Assembly: GCF_900156915.1 (NCBI RefSeq)
Contig: NZ_LT732535.1
Location: 1,079,823-1,143,822 of the forward strand
Direction of reading: 5' to 3'
DNA: 64,000 nt
DNA from: Sediminibacillus massiliensis
Lineage (GTDB): Bacteria > Bacillota > Bacilli > Bacillales > Amphibacillaceae
Positions 24,416 through 32,823 of the stretch are shown in pieces (position 1 is the first letter of the stretch; each line of letters starts with the position of its first letter). Under the pieces are notes generated by a model that saw nothing but the letters and a program-made list of their open reading frames with translations, was not told the DNA's origin and did not search any database. A program made the position numbers and the translations under genes.

Positions 24416-25042
24416 TTATTCAATTCCTTTAAACGGCAGCCCTTCTACTCCTAACTCTTCCAACTGTGATTCGGCATCTTCTATCAAAGCTTCTGCCTGC
24501 TCTTTCGTTTCCTCATCCAGGTTCTCCATCATTCCTCCGCGCTGGCCTCTTTCCGGCAGTTCCACCCCTAGTTCCGCCAACTGCTCCTCTGCTTCCTCAC
24601 GCGTGATCGTTCCTGCTTTTTCTTCTTCCATGATTGCCTGGACTTTGGTTTTTGTTTCCTCATCCAGGTTCTCCATCATTCCTCCGCGCCGGCCTCTTTC
24701 CGGCAGTTCCACCCCTAGTTCCGCCAACTGCTCCTCTGCTTCCTCGTGCGTGATTGTTCCTGCTTTTTCCTCTTCCATGATTGCCTGGAGTTTGGTTTTC
24801 GTTTCCTCATCCAGATCAGCAAACATATCTTTATGGCTGTCTTTCTCCGGTAATTCTATGCCTGCTTCTGCCAAATTGGTTTTTAGCTCGTCCATGATTG
24901 CCTGGACCTTTTCTTTCGTGCCCTCGCTTAACGAGTTCATGGTGCTGTTCTCGGCAGCAAAAACATTTGTCGCAAGACCGATTGTTCCCCCTAATGCCAG
25001 TGCCCCTGTTAATGCATAACTTGCCACTCTTTTTCTGTTCAT
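24416..25042 (-). CDS. Secreted acidic protein with 49-residue tandem repeats
   Basis: A 208-residue protein with a classic signal peptide: basic MNRKR, hydrophobic YALTGALALGGTIGLA and a cut after VFAA (about residue 30). The mature part holds two near-identical 49-residue repeats and partial copies on each side, each with LDEETKTK, AIMEEEKAGTIT and ELGVELPERG. The charge pattern predicts amphipathic helices, somewhat like DUF2680 proteins of bacilli, though I cannot confirm the family. The ATG has AGGAGG, and an in-frame extension upstream is rejected. It lies directly downstream of the two-component system on the same strand but behind a terminator. Confidence 0.82.
   Translation of the reverse strand: MNRKRVASYALTGALALGGTIGLATNVFAAENSTMNSLSEGTKEKVQAIMDELKTNLAEAGIELPEKDSHKDMFADLDEETKTKLQAIMEEEKAGTITHEEAEEQLAELGVELPERGRRGGMMENLDEETKTKVQAIMEEEKAGTITREEAEEQLAELGVELPERGQRGGMMENLDEETKEQAEALIEDAESQLEELGVEGLPFKGIE
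24511..24804. repeat. Two tandem 147-bp coding repeats
   Basis: Units 24511-24657 and 24658-24804 are nearly identical in DNA, with a handful of substitutions, and a partial third unit starts at 24805. The period of 147 bp equals 49 codons, so copy number can change without a frameshift. Confidence 0.88.
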
Positions 25043-25145
25043 GTGGATACCTCCTAAGTATCTAACCTTTTCTAAGTACATCCTTACTTTACAAAACAAA
25101 AGAGAAAATCAGGTGAAAATAGGAAGTTTATTTATCGAAAAAGAT

Positions 25146-25181
25146 AAAAACGCAAAGCTTTTCTACAAGCTTTGCGTTTTG
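25146..25181 (-). terminator. Terminator of the two-component operon
   Basis: AAAACGCAAAGCTT and AAGCTTTGCGTTTT make a perfect 14-bp stem with T after it on the reverse strand. Confidence 0.9.
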
Positions 25182-25191
25182 ACTAATCATT

Positions 25192-26547
25192 TTAATAAGG
25201 AATATTAACTTCAAAGACTGATCCTATACCGGTTTCACTTTCCACTTTGATCGTTCCGCCATGTGCAGTGACAATCCACTCGGCGATCGACAAACCTAAT
25301 CCATAACCGCCTTCTTTTCTAGTCCGTGCCTTATCAACCCGATAGAACCGGTCGAAAATACGGAGTTTGTCCTCCTCTGTGATCCCGACGCCTGTATCGA
25401 AAACTTTGATGGTAAGTTGTTTTTCCCCTGTGTGGATGTCGACAGTTACTTCCCCGCCGTTATTTGTGTACTTGATGGCATTGTCGACAAGAATATACAG
25501 CAATTGTGTGAGTTTGTCTTTGTCTCCATATACCAAGGATGGATCAGCAGCTTGAAAGTGAAGGTACACTTTCTTTTCTGAAGCTAAATTTCGGAACGAA
25601 AGAGATGCTTGATCACTTACTTCGGCAAAATCAAACCATTCCCTGTTTAAACTCTGTTTTTCCTGATCGGAATCCAGATGGGCAAGAGTCAACAGGTCAT
25701 TGATCAGTTTGGTCATTCGTTTTACTTCGCTTTTCATTCCTTTTTGGATTTTTGTCGTAAAAGCATCCTCTTCCCGTTTTTCCATTTCAAGAGCCTCCAA
25801 GGAGGAAAAAATGACGCTGAGCGGTGTACGCAGTTCGTGTGAAGCATTGGCTACAAACTCCCGTTGTTGGTTATAAGCTGTCTCGACGGGAACGAGCGCT
25901 TTCTTGGACATCAGATTGCTCAACCAGATTGCGACACCTATAAACAGTACAGCCAAACCTAGAAACACAATCAGCACCCATTTGAAAATCGTATTGAAAT
26001 ACGTGATATCCAGTCCAATGTACATCATACCGACCGTTTCCCCATTAGCCATAATCGGGCGGCCAAGCATCAGTACCCTCAAATCGAGATCCCTCAGCCG
26101 GCTGTTCTCTTCTTTATCAGCGGGAACATTTATCGTCTCCTGCTTGATTTCATTCCCAGTGACATCCCACGTCTCGATGAGCTCGAGGAACATCGGGCGC
26201 AATGGGCTGATCGCCTCATTGGAAATCAACAGTTCGCCTTCTGGATTGGTCACATAATAAAACAATTGATTTTCGCTTAAGAACACGTTTCTATTTTCCT
26301 GACGAAACCTTTGGGCTTGCGGACCCTTTGTCAGCTGCCGGACTTCCTGATTTGCCAGCTCGTTTATTTTCCGTTCTTCGTCACTTATGATAACCCTGAA
26401 CAAAATAAACAGGACGATGGCAACAAAGACGACCAAGAACAAAGTCAGGATGAAGCTGTAATAGAAGGTCAGCCGCAAGCGCGTCTTTGTGAAGACATCT
26501 TTCTTATCCCAGTGAAGCCAATTGGTGAAGTAATCTCTAAGCTTCAA
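25192..26547 (-). CDS. Sensor histidine kinase
   Basis: A 451-residue membrane kinase: first helix about residues 29-54, an extracellular domain of about 130 residues, second helix VLIVFLGLAVLFIGVAIWL, then a HisKA domain with the phospho-acceptor His in FVANASHELRTPLSV and a HATPase domain with N box LVDNAIKYT, G1 box DTGVGI and GYGLGLSIAEWIV. There is no clear HAMP domain. The TTG start has GGGGTGGG eight bases upstream and overlaps the end of the response regulator by 11 bp, showing coupled translation. The signal sensed is unknown; nearby envelope-type ABC exporter and secreted protein genes are plausible targets. Confidence 0.93.
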   Translation of the reverse strand: MKLRDYFTNWLHWDKKDVFTKTRLRLTFYYSFILTLFLVVFVAIVLFILFRVIISDEERKINELANQEVRQLTKGPQAQRFRQENRNVFLSENQLFYYVTNPEGELLISNEAISPLRPMFLELIETWDVTGNEIKQETINVPADKEENSRLRDLDLRVLMLGRPIMANGETVGMMYIGLDITYFNTIFKWVLIVFLGLAVLFIGVAIWLSNLMSKKALVPVETAYNQQREFVANASHELRTPLSVIFSSLEALEMEKREEDAFTTKIQKGMKSEVKRMTKLINDLLTLAHLDSDQEKQSLNREWFDFAEVSDQASLSFRNLASEKKVYLHFQAADPSLVYGDKDKLTQLLYILVDNAIKYTNNGGEVTVDIHTGEKQLTIKVFDTGVGITEEDKLRIFDRFYRVDKARTRKEGGYGLGLSIAEWIVTAHGGTIKVESETGIGSVFEVNIPY

Positions 26548-27211
26548 TTTTGTAACCCACCCCGCGTATTGTCCTGATCAGGCTCACGCTTGATTTACGG
26601 TCGATTTTCTTTCGAAGCAATTTGACTGTGGCATCGATCGTTTTCATGGAAACATCGGCTTCAATCCCCCAAATCCTGTCCAAGATGAGCTCTCTTGTCA
26701 GTACTTGTCCCTTATTTTTCACCAGCATATCCAATAATTGAAATTCCCTGGGGGTTAAGTAGATCTCTTCTCCGTTTCGAAAAACTTTGCGGCTTGTCCT
26801 TTCCAGCACCAAATCCTTGATGATGACTTTTTCTTCTTGAAGAGGCGCAAGCGATCTGCGGGAAAGAGCTTTTACCCGCGCGAACAATTCATCTATTTCA
26901 AATGGTTTCACCAAATAATCATCAGCCCCGGAATCCAGTCCTTCCACCCGGTCAGACACAGCATCTCTTGCCGTCAACACAAGAATCGCTCCGCTATATC
27001 CATTTCCCCTGAGACGCCGGCAAATGGATATACCGTCCCCGTTAGGCATCATCCAGTCGAGAATGAGCACGTCATAATAAGAAGCCGTCGCATAACCGAA
27101 TGCATCTTCCCCTTCTGTTACCCAATCAACCGTATCGATGCCTTTTTTCTTTAACAAGTGAACGGTCAATTCACCCAAATACACATCATCTTCTGCTAAG
27201 AGCACTTTCAT
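26537..27211 (-). CDS. Response regulator, OmpR/PhoB family
   Basis: A 224-residue regulator. The receiver domain has the acidic pair in LLAEDD, the phospho-acceptor Asp in LILDWMMPNGDG (about residue 51), and the conserved Lys in YLVKPFE. The C-terminal OmpR-type winged helix contains LTPREFQLLDMLVKNKG and TIDATVKLLRKKI plus IRGVGYKIE. The start chosen at 27211 follows GGTGGGAAG; the longer frame lacks a site. It is the first gene of an operon with the kinase. Confidence 0.94.
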   Translation of the reverse strand: MKVLLAEDDVYLGELTVHLLKKKGIDTVDWVTEGEDAFGYATASYYDVLILDWMMPNGDGISICRRLRGNGYSGAILVLTARDAVSDRVEGLDSGADDYLVKPFEIDELFARVKALSRRSLAPLQEEKVIIKDLVLERTSRKVFRNGEEIYLTPREFQLLDMLVKNKGQVLTRELILDRIWGIEADVSMKTIDATVKLLRKKIDRKSSVSLIRTIRGVGYKIEA

Positions 27212-27503
27212 CTTCCCACCCCAACCTGTTCCTGCATCCATTTCTCTTAAGGATATCAAACTATGGTGAAAAGTTAATGAAAAACGACCGTTGAGATGAA
27301 AATAATTTTATATCCATAGCCAGAGTGTCTTTTTCCAAAAATTGTGTTGTCGTTTAATTGACTGAATATTATTTGTTTTATAGGTAGTAACTATAATGCT
27401 TTTCGGGTTTTCATGAAATAACTACGGAGTTATGGAAAGAACAGGTTTCCATATTGTTTATACAAAAGCAATTTGGGTTGTTGGATAAACTTTCACAAGC
27501 TTA

Positions 27504-28010
27504 ATGGACAGGAGGAGAAATACAATCAAACAAGAATGGGAAGAATTCAAGTCTGTTGCCGGCTGTTTATTATCGGGGATATATGCAAATAAACTGGATA
27601 CACATCAGTTTGGAAAAGATCTCATCCTCCACTCTGACGAACCGGTATTGGAAATAAAAGATTCCGTCTTTTCCAACCCGGCTTATTGGAAAGTGGAATG
27701 GGCGGAAGATGAAACAGGAGATGACATCCTACAGATACAAAAACAGAAAACTCCTGCGCCGGTAAAATACGAACCGATGGATTCCCCTGTGCAGGAGTTT
27801 GTGGTGATGGGTTCTAGTTTCACTTTTGAAAAGAACCTTATCAAAAAAGTCAGCGGTTACGGTTTTAAAGATGGACAGAAGGAAAACTTGTCCAACATTG
27901 TTTTAGAAATGGAAGAATTATATATATCTATCGAAACAGGTCCCGTAATCCGCATGACCATCAGTTCCCGGAAAGCTGGTGATTTAGAAAGTTTGATATT
28001 TTCTACCTGA
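27504..28010 (+). CDS. Hypothetical protein, about 160-168 aa
   Basis: A soluble acidic protein of about 160 residues with EWEEFKSVAGCLLSGIYANK at the N-terminus and VLEMEELYISIETGPVIRM near the end, a beta-rich pattern. I do not recognise the family. The start is odd: the only in-frame ATG (27504) lies just before a perfect AGGAGG (27510-27515), so it cannot use that site, while the codon nine bases after the site is ATC (27525). Either translation begins at a rare ATC, or the ATG is used without a proper site. It stands upstream of a HAD phosphatase gene by 65 bases on the same strand. Confidence 0.72.
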   Translation: MDRRRNTIKQEWEEFKSVAGCLLSGIYANKLDTHQFGKDLILHSDEPVLEIKDSVFSNPAYWKVEWAEDETGDDILQIQKQKTPAPVKYEPMDSPVQEFVVMGSSFTFEKNLIKKVSGYGFKDGQKENLSNIVLEMEELYISIETGPVIRMTISSRKAGDLESLIFST

Positions 28011-28075
28011 TTTCCACTAAATTTCTGTTAAGCTTGATAAGCAGTTTTTTATATTTTTAACAGGGGGTCTAAGGA

Positions 28076-28777
28076 ATGTCTCAAGCACTAATTTTCGATA
28101 TGGATGGAACACTATTTCAAACAGACAAAATACTGGAATTATCACTGGAAGATACGTTTAACCACTTAAGGTCGTTAAATAAATGGGATGCCGCAACCCC
28201 TATCGATACATACCGGGAAATCATGGGAGTTCCTTTGCCAAAAGTATGGGAAACATTGCTCCCTGACCATTCCGAGGAAGTACGGAACCAAACGGACGAC
28301 TATTTCCTTGGAAGATTGATGGAAAATATCAAGAGCGGAAAAGGTGCCTTGTATCCGAATGTGCAGGAAAGTTTCCGTTACTTGAAAGAAAATGGCTGTT
28401 CCATTTACATAGCCAGCAACGGGCTGACGGACTACTTACAAACGATCGTGCAATACTACCGACTCGATCTTTGGGTCACAGAAACTTTCAGCATCCAGCA
28501 AATTGATTCACTGAATAAGGCTGAGCTGGTTCAAAACATCGTCCGAAAATATGACATTACCAATGGCGCAGTAATTGGAGATCGCCTGTCAGATATCATC
28601 GCAGCCAAGGATAACGGGCTGGTTTCCGTGGGATGCAATTTCGATTTTGCACGGGAAGAGGAACTCGCCCAGGCAGACATAGTAATCGATGATTTGCTTG
28701 AACTGCAAGAGCTAATACCCGAGCTTAACAAGCAAACAGCTGGAAGCACAACAAAAACAAACCTTAGTTACCATTGA
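28076..28777 (+). CDS. HAD superfamily hydrolase (phosphoglycolate phosphatase-like)
   Basis: A 233-residue phosphatase. Motif I is IFDMDGTLF (nucleophile and acid Asp at residues 9 and 11), motif II IASNG, motif III the Lys in DSLNKAELVQ, motif IV VIGDRLSDIIAAKDNG. A helical cap of the PGP/Gph type lies between motifs I and II. Substrates are small phosphate esters; which one is unknown. The ATG follows AGGGGG. Its terminator overlaps the last codons: AAACAAACCTTAG within the reading frame pairs with CTAAGGTTTGTTT beyond the stop. Confidence 0.92.
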   Translation: MSQALIFDMDGTLFQTDKILELSLEDTFNHLRSLNKWDAATPIDTYREIMGVPLPKVWETLLPDHSEEVRNQTDDYFLGRLMENIKSGKGALYPNVQESFRYLKENGCSIYIASNGLTDYLQTIVQYYRLDLWVTETFSIQQIDSLNKAELVQNIVRKYDITNGAVIGDRLSDIIAAKDNGLVSVGCNFDFAREEELAQADIVIDDLLELQELIPELNKQTAGSTTKTNLSYH

Positions 28778-28802
28778 TGGTTATCTAAGGTTTGTTTCTT
28801 TT
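28755..28802 (+). terminator. Terminator overlapping the 3' end of the HAD gene
   Basis: AAACAAACCTTAG starts within the coding sequence and pairs perfectly with CTAAGGTTTGTTT after the stop; TTCTTTT follows. Confidence 0.85.
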
Positions 28803-29225
28803 CCATTGGCTCTGTTAAAGTTAATTGTTGATATTACTAGCAGAAAAGAACTTCCAATTTTATTAAGTAGTTCCGTTTCGGTGGAGAAACATACGAAATA
28901 ACATGCCAATTAGCAGACCAAATCGCATGAAGATTTGGTCTCTTCCTTTTTCCTTGCATGCCAACGATTATAGGGTTTTAACATTTGAATTATCATACAA
29001 AATAGCACCCCTAATAACATAATGACAATAACTGTTGTAAATGTGCTATTTCCTATGTGAATTTGGATGTAATTTGCGATGCTGATTTTTTAAAACCAAT
29101 CAGGAAATTGTTACTGTTAAAATAAATGGAGAGTTTGTGAAAGAGTATCCTTAAACTAACGGAGCATTATGTGGAAGAAGCAATGTTATTATTAAGGATA
29201 ATATCAATCATTTAGAGGTGTACAT
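28803..29225. other. Intergenic region, 423 bases, with hairpin and repeat-like element
   Basis: A second hairpin, AGACCAAATC (28915-28924) with GATTTGGTCT (28932-28941) and a T-rich tail, looks like a terminator left without a gene. From about 29020 a segment begins that resembles the region at 41231-41370 (see repeat entries). On the reverse strand around 28914-29022 a short frame reads like a membrane helix, but it has no ribosome site. Confidence 0.5.
29020..29180. repeat. Intergenic repeat element upstream of PPOX gene (copy 1)
   Basis: Shared in order with the element at 41231-41362: AATAACATAATGACAATA, TGCTATT, AATCAG-AAATTGT, TAAAATAAATG, GTGTGAAA or GTTTGTGAAA, and TTAAACTAACGG. The match is patchy, with small gaps, but it spans about 130 bases and both copies sit just before an AT-rich gene. 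Confidence 0.6.
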
Positions 29226-29864
29226 ATGAAAGGATACTATCAGTTTAAAAATATGATTCAAACAGAAGAAGAATTACGCTCAATCATTGGTTTTCCTAGT
29301 GAATTAGTAAATAACAAAGTAATTACATATCTTGATAATCATTGTTTAGAATTTATATCGAAATCACCATTTGTGGTTATTTCAACTTCGGATGAATTTG
29401 GATTTTGTGATGTTTCTCCAAGAGGAGATAAGACTGGATTTGTACAAGTTCTAAGTGAAAACCAGTTAGTCATACCTGAAAGACCTGGAAATAAAAGAAT
29501 AGATTCTATGCGTAATATTTTATCCAATGAAAGAATAGGTCTTCTCTTTTTTATTCCTGGTTTGGGTGAAACATTGAGAGTTAATGGCAAAGCCACTTTG
29601 GTTACGGATGATGAACTGCTTAAGAACATGTCGTTTAAAGGAAAAAAACCTCTCTTGGGTATTGGTGTTGAGGTAGAAGAATGTTTTATTCATTGTGCAA
29701 AAGCCTTCAAACGTTCGGGGTTATGGGAACCTAATTCTTGGACAGATAAAGCCCTATTGCCGTCGGCTGCAAAAATAATATTTGAACACGCTAAACTTCC
29801 TAATACAAGTGTTGATTCTATTCAGAAAAGGCTTGAAGAAGGTTATTCAAAACGGCTTTATTAG
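29226..29864 (+). CDS. Pyridoxamine 5'-phosphate oxidase family flavoprotein (MSMEG_1061-like)
   Basis: A 212-residue PPOX-fold protein. SPFVVISTSDEFGFCDVSPRGD (strand pair with the flavin-contact SPRG), LVIPERPGNKRIDSMRN and LLFFIPGLGETLRVNGKA are the blocks of the FMN-binding MSMEG_1061-like group, which are oxidoreductases of mostly unknown substrates. The gene is more AT-rich than its neighbours, with AAA, ATA and TTA-type codons common, suggesting later arrival. GAGGTG precedes the ATG. It is bracketed by ACTAAC-type elements and followed by a strong terminator. Confidence 0.88.
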   Translation: MKGYYQFKNMIQTEEELRSIIGFPSELVNNKVITYLDNHCLEFISKSPFVVISTSDEFGFCDVSPRGDKTGFVQVLSENQLVIPERPGNKRIDSMRNILSNERIGLLFFIPGLGETLRVNGKATLVTDDELLKNMSFKGKKPLLGIGVEVEECFIHCAKAFKRSGLWEPNSWTDKALLPSAAKIIFEHAKLPNTSVDSIQKRLEEGYSKRLY

Positions 29865-29867
29865 TTG

Positions 29868-29895
29868 TTAAGCTAACGAGTGCTTTAGTTCAACA
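29868..29895. repeat. ACTAAC-type element downstream of PPOX gene
   Basis: TTAAGCTAACGAGTGCTTTAG resembles the TTAAACTAACGGAGCATTATG found upstream of the same gene and TTAAACTAACGGGCAGTTTA at 41334. Confidence 0.4.
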
Positions 29896-29910
29896 AGAAA
29901 ATACAGAATA

Positions 29911-29946
29911 GAACGCTTGGGTATTTTTATTACCCAAGCGTTTTTA
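29911..29946 (+). terminator. Terminator after PPOX gene
   Basis: AACGCTTGGGTA and TACCCAAGCGTT around an eight-base loop, followed by TTTT. Confidence 0.88.
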
Positions 29947-30148
29947 ATTGCTATTTGAACTGTTAATTATAGTGCTAAACATAGTGTTTGTTTTTGCATG
30001 TCATTTCACATGTTAATTTAGATTTTCTCCACAGTATCGGAACTACTTACAATTTTATGGAAGTCCTTTTTTATATTGGGCTTATTTATCTATCGTCCCC
30101 GTTACCATAAGAATAATATCCCTATCTGATGATAGAGATTTAGCTGTC

Positions 30149-31255
30149 TTATAGCTTGTTATACAAATTAATGATTTTAGAAACTGCCTGTTCAGCCGAC
30201 TGAAGTGCTCCTTCAAGATGTCCACTATATTGGGGGTCTGTCTCTGTACCAGCAAAAACAAGTTTTCTTTCCCATACACCCTTTATTGGTGGCTGGCCAT
30301 AGTTCTGGTAATTTTTTAAAGGGCTGAAATCTTCCGCAACAGCTGTTTCAGAATCACTTGCCCAATCTTTGTAAAGGATAGCCTCTATGTTTTTAGCTTC
30401 ATTTCCAAAAAGCTTACCTAACTGATTAACAACCAAATTTAACACTTCATCCTCACCTAATCTATTACGTGCTTCTGAAGGCATTCCGAAAAAGCCAAAT
30501 AATGCACCGGAGCCATTGGTAGGAGAAGCATCATATATTTCTTCCAAGGGGCCAACAGCACTCAAAACATATCCGGAAAGCCCAGCCTCCCTCCAAAAGG
30601 GACGATCATAAACTGCAACCACCTTGGCCTGTCCCGCCATCCACGTAGGTTTATTTTCTATGTCGACGATAAGCTCTGGTGGGAGGGAAGGCGAAAATTC
30701 AATGTGCTGCGCCACAAGACGAGGCGGCAATGCCAAAATAACACCGTCTGCCTGAACTTTTTCCCTTTTTCCATTGGATAGTTCTGTTTCAACCGTTATA
30801 TCGCCAGCTTCATCCAGCTGAATTTTTTCAACTCGGGTTTCCAGTTCGATTACTTCAGAGGGAATCGTAGCTGCTACAGCATCGACAAGAGACTGCACTC
30901 CTCCAGCGATTCGAAGCCATTTTTCGTCAGAACTTTCTTTCAGCTCACAACGCTCAGGAGGCTTGATTTGAAATCGTTCTATAAGAATATCGCCTTTCTT
31001 ATATTGTACGATTGTTTCTAAGTTTAGTTCTTCTATAAGACTAGCAATATGGCTCTCATGCTGTGGCCAAAACCATGTTGGCCCAAGGTCGAATCTGCCC
31101 AAATCAGGTCTGTTGGGATCTGAGGCACTTAAAACTCTTCCGCCAATCCTATCTCTAGCCTCTAGTACTCTGCATTTAATACCTTGTGCAGTAAGCAGGG
31201 ATGCAGCACGCAGGCCACTTAAACCCGCGCCAACTATAATCACAGGATTGGTCAT
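30149..31255 (-). CDS. FAD-dependent flavin monoamine oxidase family protein
   Basis: A 368-residue enzyme with an N-terminal Rossmann FAD site VIIVGAGLSGLRAASLL, the second FAD block EARDRIGGRVLSA, and the C-terminal FAD block KLVFAGTETDPQYSGHLEGAL. These mark the amine oxidase family, which oxidises amines or amino acids to imines. At 368 residues it is at the short end of the family, where 440-500 is common, but all three blocks are present in order, so it is not obviously truncated. Ribosome site AAAGGAGG precedes the ATG. A small frame (31293-31484) ends 37 bases upstream on the same strand and may be cotranscribed. Confidence 0.9.
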   Translation of the reverse strand: MTNPVIIVGAGLSGLRAASLLTAQGIKCRVLEARDRIGGRVLSASDPNRPDLGRFDLGPTWFWPQHESHIASLIEELNLETIVQYKKGDILIERFQIKPPERCELKESSDEKWLRIAGGVQSLVDAVAATIPSEVIELETRVEKIQLDEAGDITVETELSNGKREKVQADGVILALPPRLVAQHIEFSPSLPPELIVDIENKPTWMAGQAKVVAVYDRPFWREAGLSGYVLSAVGPLEEIYDASPTNGSGALFGFFGMPSEARNRLGEDEVLNLVVNQLGKLFGNEAKNIEAILYKDWASDSETAVAEDFSPLKNYQNYGQPPIKGVWERKLVFAGTETDPQYSGHLEGALQSAEQAVSKIINLYNKL

Positions 31256-31292
31256 AATTTTTCCTCCTTTTGACTGTGTGAGTTGTATAAAT

Positions 31293-31484
31293 TCACCTGA
31301 AAAGCATCACCGTGAATGTAGATAATCTAAGGGTATCATAGGTTTCGACACCTGGAAATAAATTCTTTTTACCAACATATAATTCAAATTCATCAATAAC
31401 TTCATTTCGCTGATGATGGATGCTCTCTAATACCTGTAACCAGGCCGGGGTAATTGTCGAGATACTTGGTTGCGACCTATTCAA
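31293..31484 (-). CDS. Possible small protein, 63 aa
   Basis: A frame from a TTG at 31484, with GGAAGGAG about twelve bases upstream. The product contains PAWLQVLESIHHQRNEVIDE and reads like a helical soluble peptide. It stands 37 bases ahead of the amine oxidase gene on the same strand. The spacing of the ribosome site is long and I know no family, so it may instead be a remnant of a larger gene. Confidence 0.4.
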   Translation of the reverse strand: MNRSQPSISTITPAWLQVLESIHHQRNEVIDEFELYVGKKNLFPGVETYDTLRLSTFTVMLFR

Positions 31485-31555
31485 ATATCAAAAACGCTCC
31501 TTCCTATTGTCTATCATAGAGTTTTTTATCTTAGATTCTTAGATAGCAAGCTTCA

Positions 31556-32779
31556 TCAACCAGTTGAACTGTCTTTTCGCCTGGTGTATATATTTTTCTT
31601 TTGCAGCAAAAGGTTCAATTTTTCCGAGCTCAGCAGCATTGCTCCAATGAAACCAGCGACACACAACGGAAAAATCCATATAGTGAGATGTGATGCACCA
31701 TATCCAATAAGAGGCGGCACGAATGTAGTACCTGTATAGGCAATTGCCATTTGGTAGCCCATGATTGTCTGGGAATGTTTCTTGCCGAAGCGTACCGGTG
31801 TTTCATGCAGCATACATGGAAAAATCGGTGCAAACCCCAATCCGATCAGAATAAACCCAATTAGCGAGAACAGGGACAAAGGCAGGAACAAGAGCAGGAC
31901 TCCCGCTAAAGCCAATAACTGTCCAGTCCGAATCAGATTCCGGTTACTTACCTTGAACGTAATAAATCCGGTAATAAATCTTCCAACCGTCAATCCTGCC
32001 CAATAGAAAGAAACCCATTTGGCAGCATCAGCAGCCGATAAGTCTTTGACATTCACCAGAAAGCTGCTTCCCCAGAGCCCCATCGTCGATTCAACTGCAC
32101 AATAAAAAAAGAAAGACATAAGAGCAAGCTTAACCCCGGCGACTTGAAGAGGTTTGACAGATACATTGCTTTCCGGATCAACCGAATCCTTTGTTTCATG
32201 CTGTTCATCTAAGAAAGGGGTGTTTGTTTTCTCCACTTTTTTCCATAAAGGCAAAGCAAAGAAAAGGACGGCAACCAAGGAGAACTGGATGATGGCAATG
32301 GCTAGATATCCATGCCTCCACGAACTTTGGTCCGAAATAAACATAGCCATGATGATAGGTCCGGATGTGGCACCGACTCCCCAAAAACTATGCAGCCAAC
32401 TCATATGATGTGCTTTATAATGCCTGGCAACATAGTCGTTCAATCCTGTATCGATAGCTCCGGCACCTAACCCAAGTGGTATGGCGCATACAATCAACCA
32501 AACAAGAGATGGCGCAAATTGGAATCCTAGCAAAGATGCTGCAGTCATCAAACAACTTACAAGTGTGACTTTTCCGGTCCCGAACCGTTTCAGTACCATT
32601 CCACTGGCTAAACTGGAAACGATGGTACCACCGGCAATTATCATGAAAAGGTACCCAGCGGTTTCTAACGGGGCATCCAAGTCTTGTTGCATTACAGGCC
32701 ATGCCGCCCCTAACAAAGAATCAGGCAAACCAAGACTGATAAAAGCGAGATAGATGATCATTAATAGCAATGTCGCCAT
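31556..32779 (-). CDS. MFS transporter (YbjJ/FucP-like)
   Basis: A 407-residue carrier with twelve predicted membrane helices. LAFISLGLPDSLLGAAWPVM in the first helix, GSGMVLKRFGTGKVT-like motif A and LGAGAIDTGLNDYVARHY, WLHSFWGVGATSGP are characteristic of the FucP/YbjJ branch, often sugar or sugar-alcohol carriers. The start at 32779 has GGAGG eight bases upstream. It follows the ROK regulator gene with a 44-base gap and no terminator, so the two form an operon, which hints at a sugar-like substrate and inducer. Confidence 0.9.
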   Translation of the reverse strand: MATLLLMIIYLAFISLGLPDSLLGAAWPVMQQDLDAPLETAGYLFMIIAGGTIVSSLASGMVLKRFGTGKVTLVSCLMTAASLLGFQFAPSLVWLIVCAIPLGLGAGAIDTGLNDYVARHYKAHHMSWLHSFWGVGATSGPIIMAMFISDQSSWRHGYLAIAIIQFSLVAVLFFALPLWKKVEKTNTPFLDEQHETKDSVDPESNVSVKPLQVAGVKLALMSFFFYCAVESTMGLWGSSFLVNVKDLSAADAAKWVSFYWAGLTVGRFITGFITFKVSNRNLIRTGQLLALAGVLLLFLPLSLFSLIGFILIGLGFAPIFPCMLHETPVRFGKKHSQTIMGYQMAIAYTGTTFVPPLIGYGASHLTIWIFPLCVAGFIGAMLLSSEKLNLLLQKKNIYTRRKDSSTG

Positions 32780-32823
32780 ATGTAATACCTCCATTAATCT
32801 GTATCTACTAGCAATTCTTCTAT

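Noticed and set aside
28914-29022. Short minus-strand frame resembling a membrane helix plus basic tail
   Set aside because: No ribosome site or canonical start at a sensible place, and part of it belongs to the intergenic repeat shared with 41231-41362.
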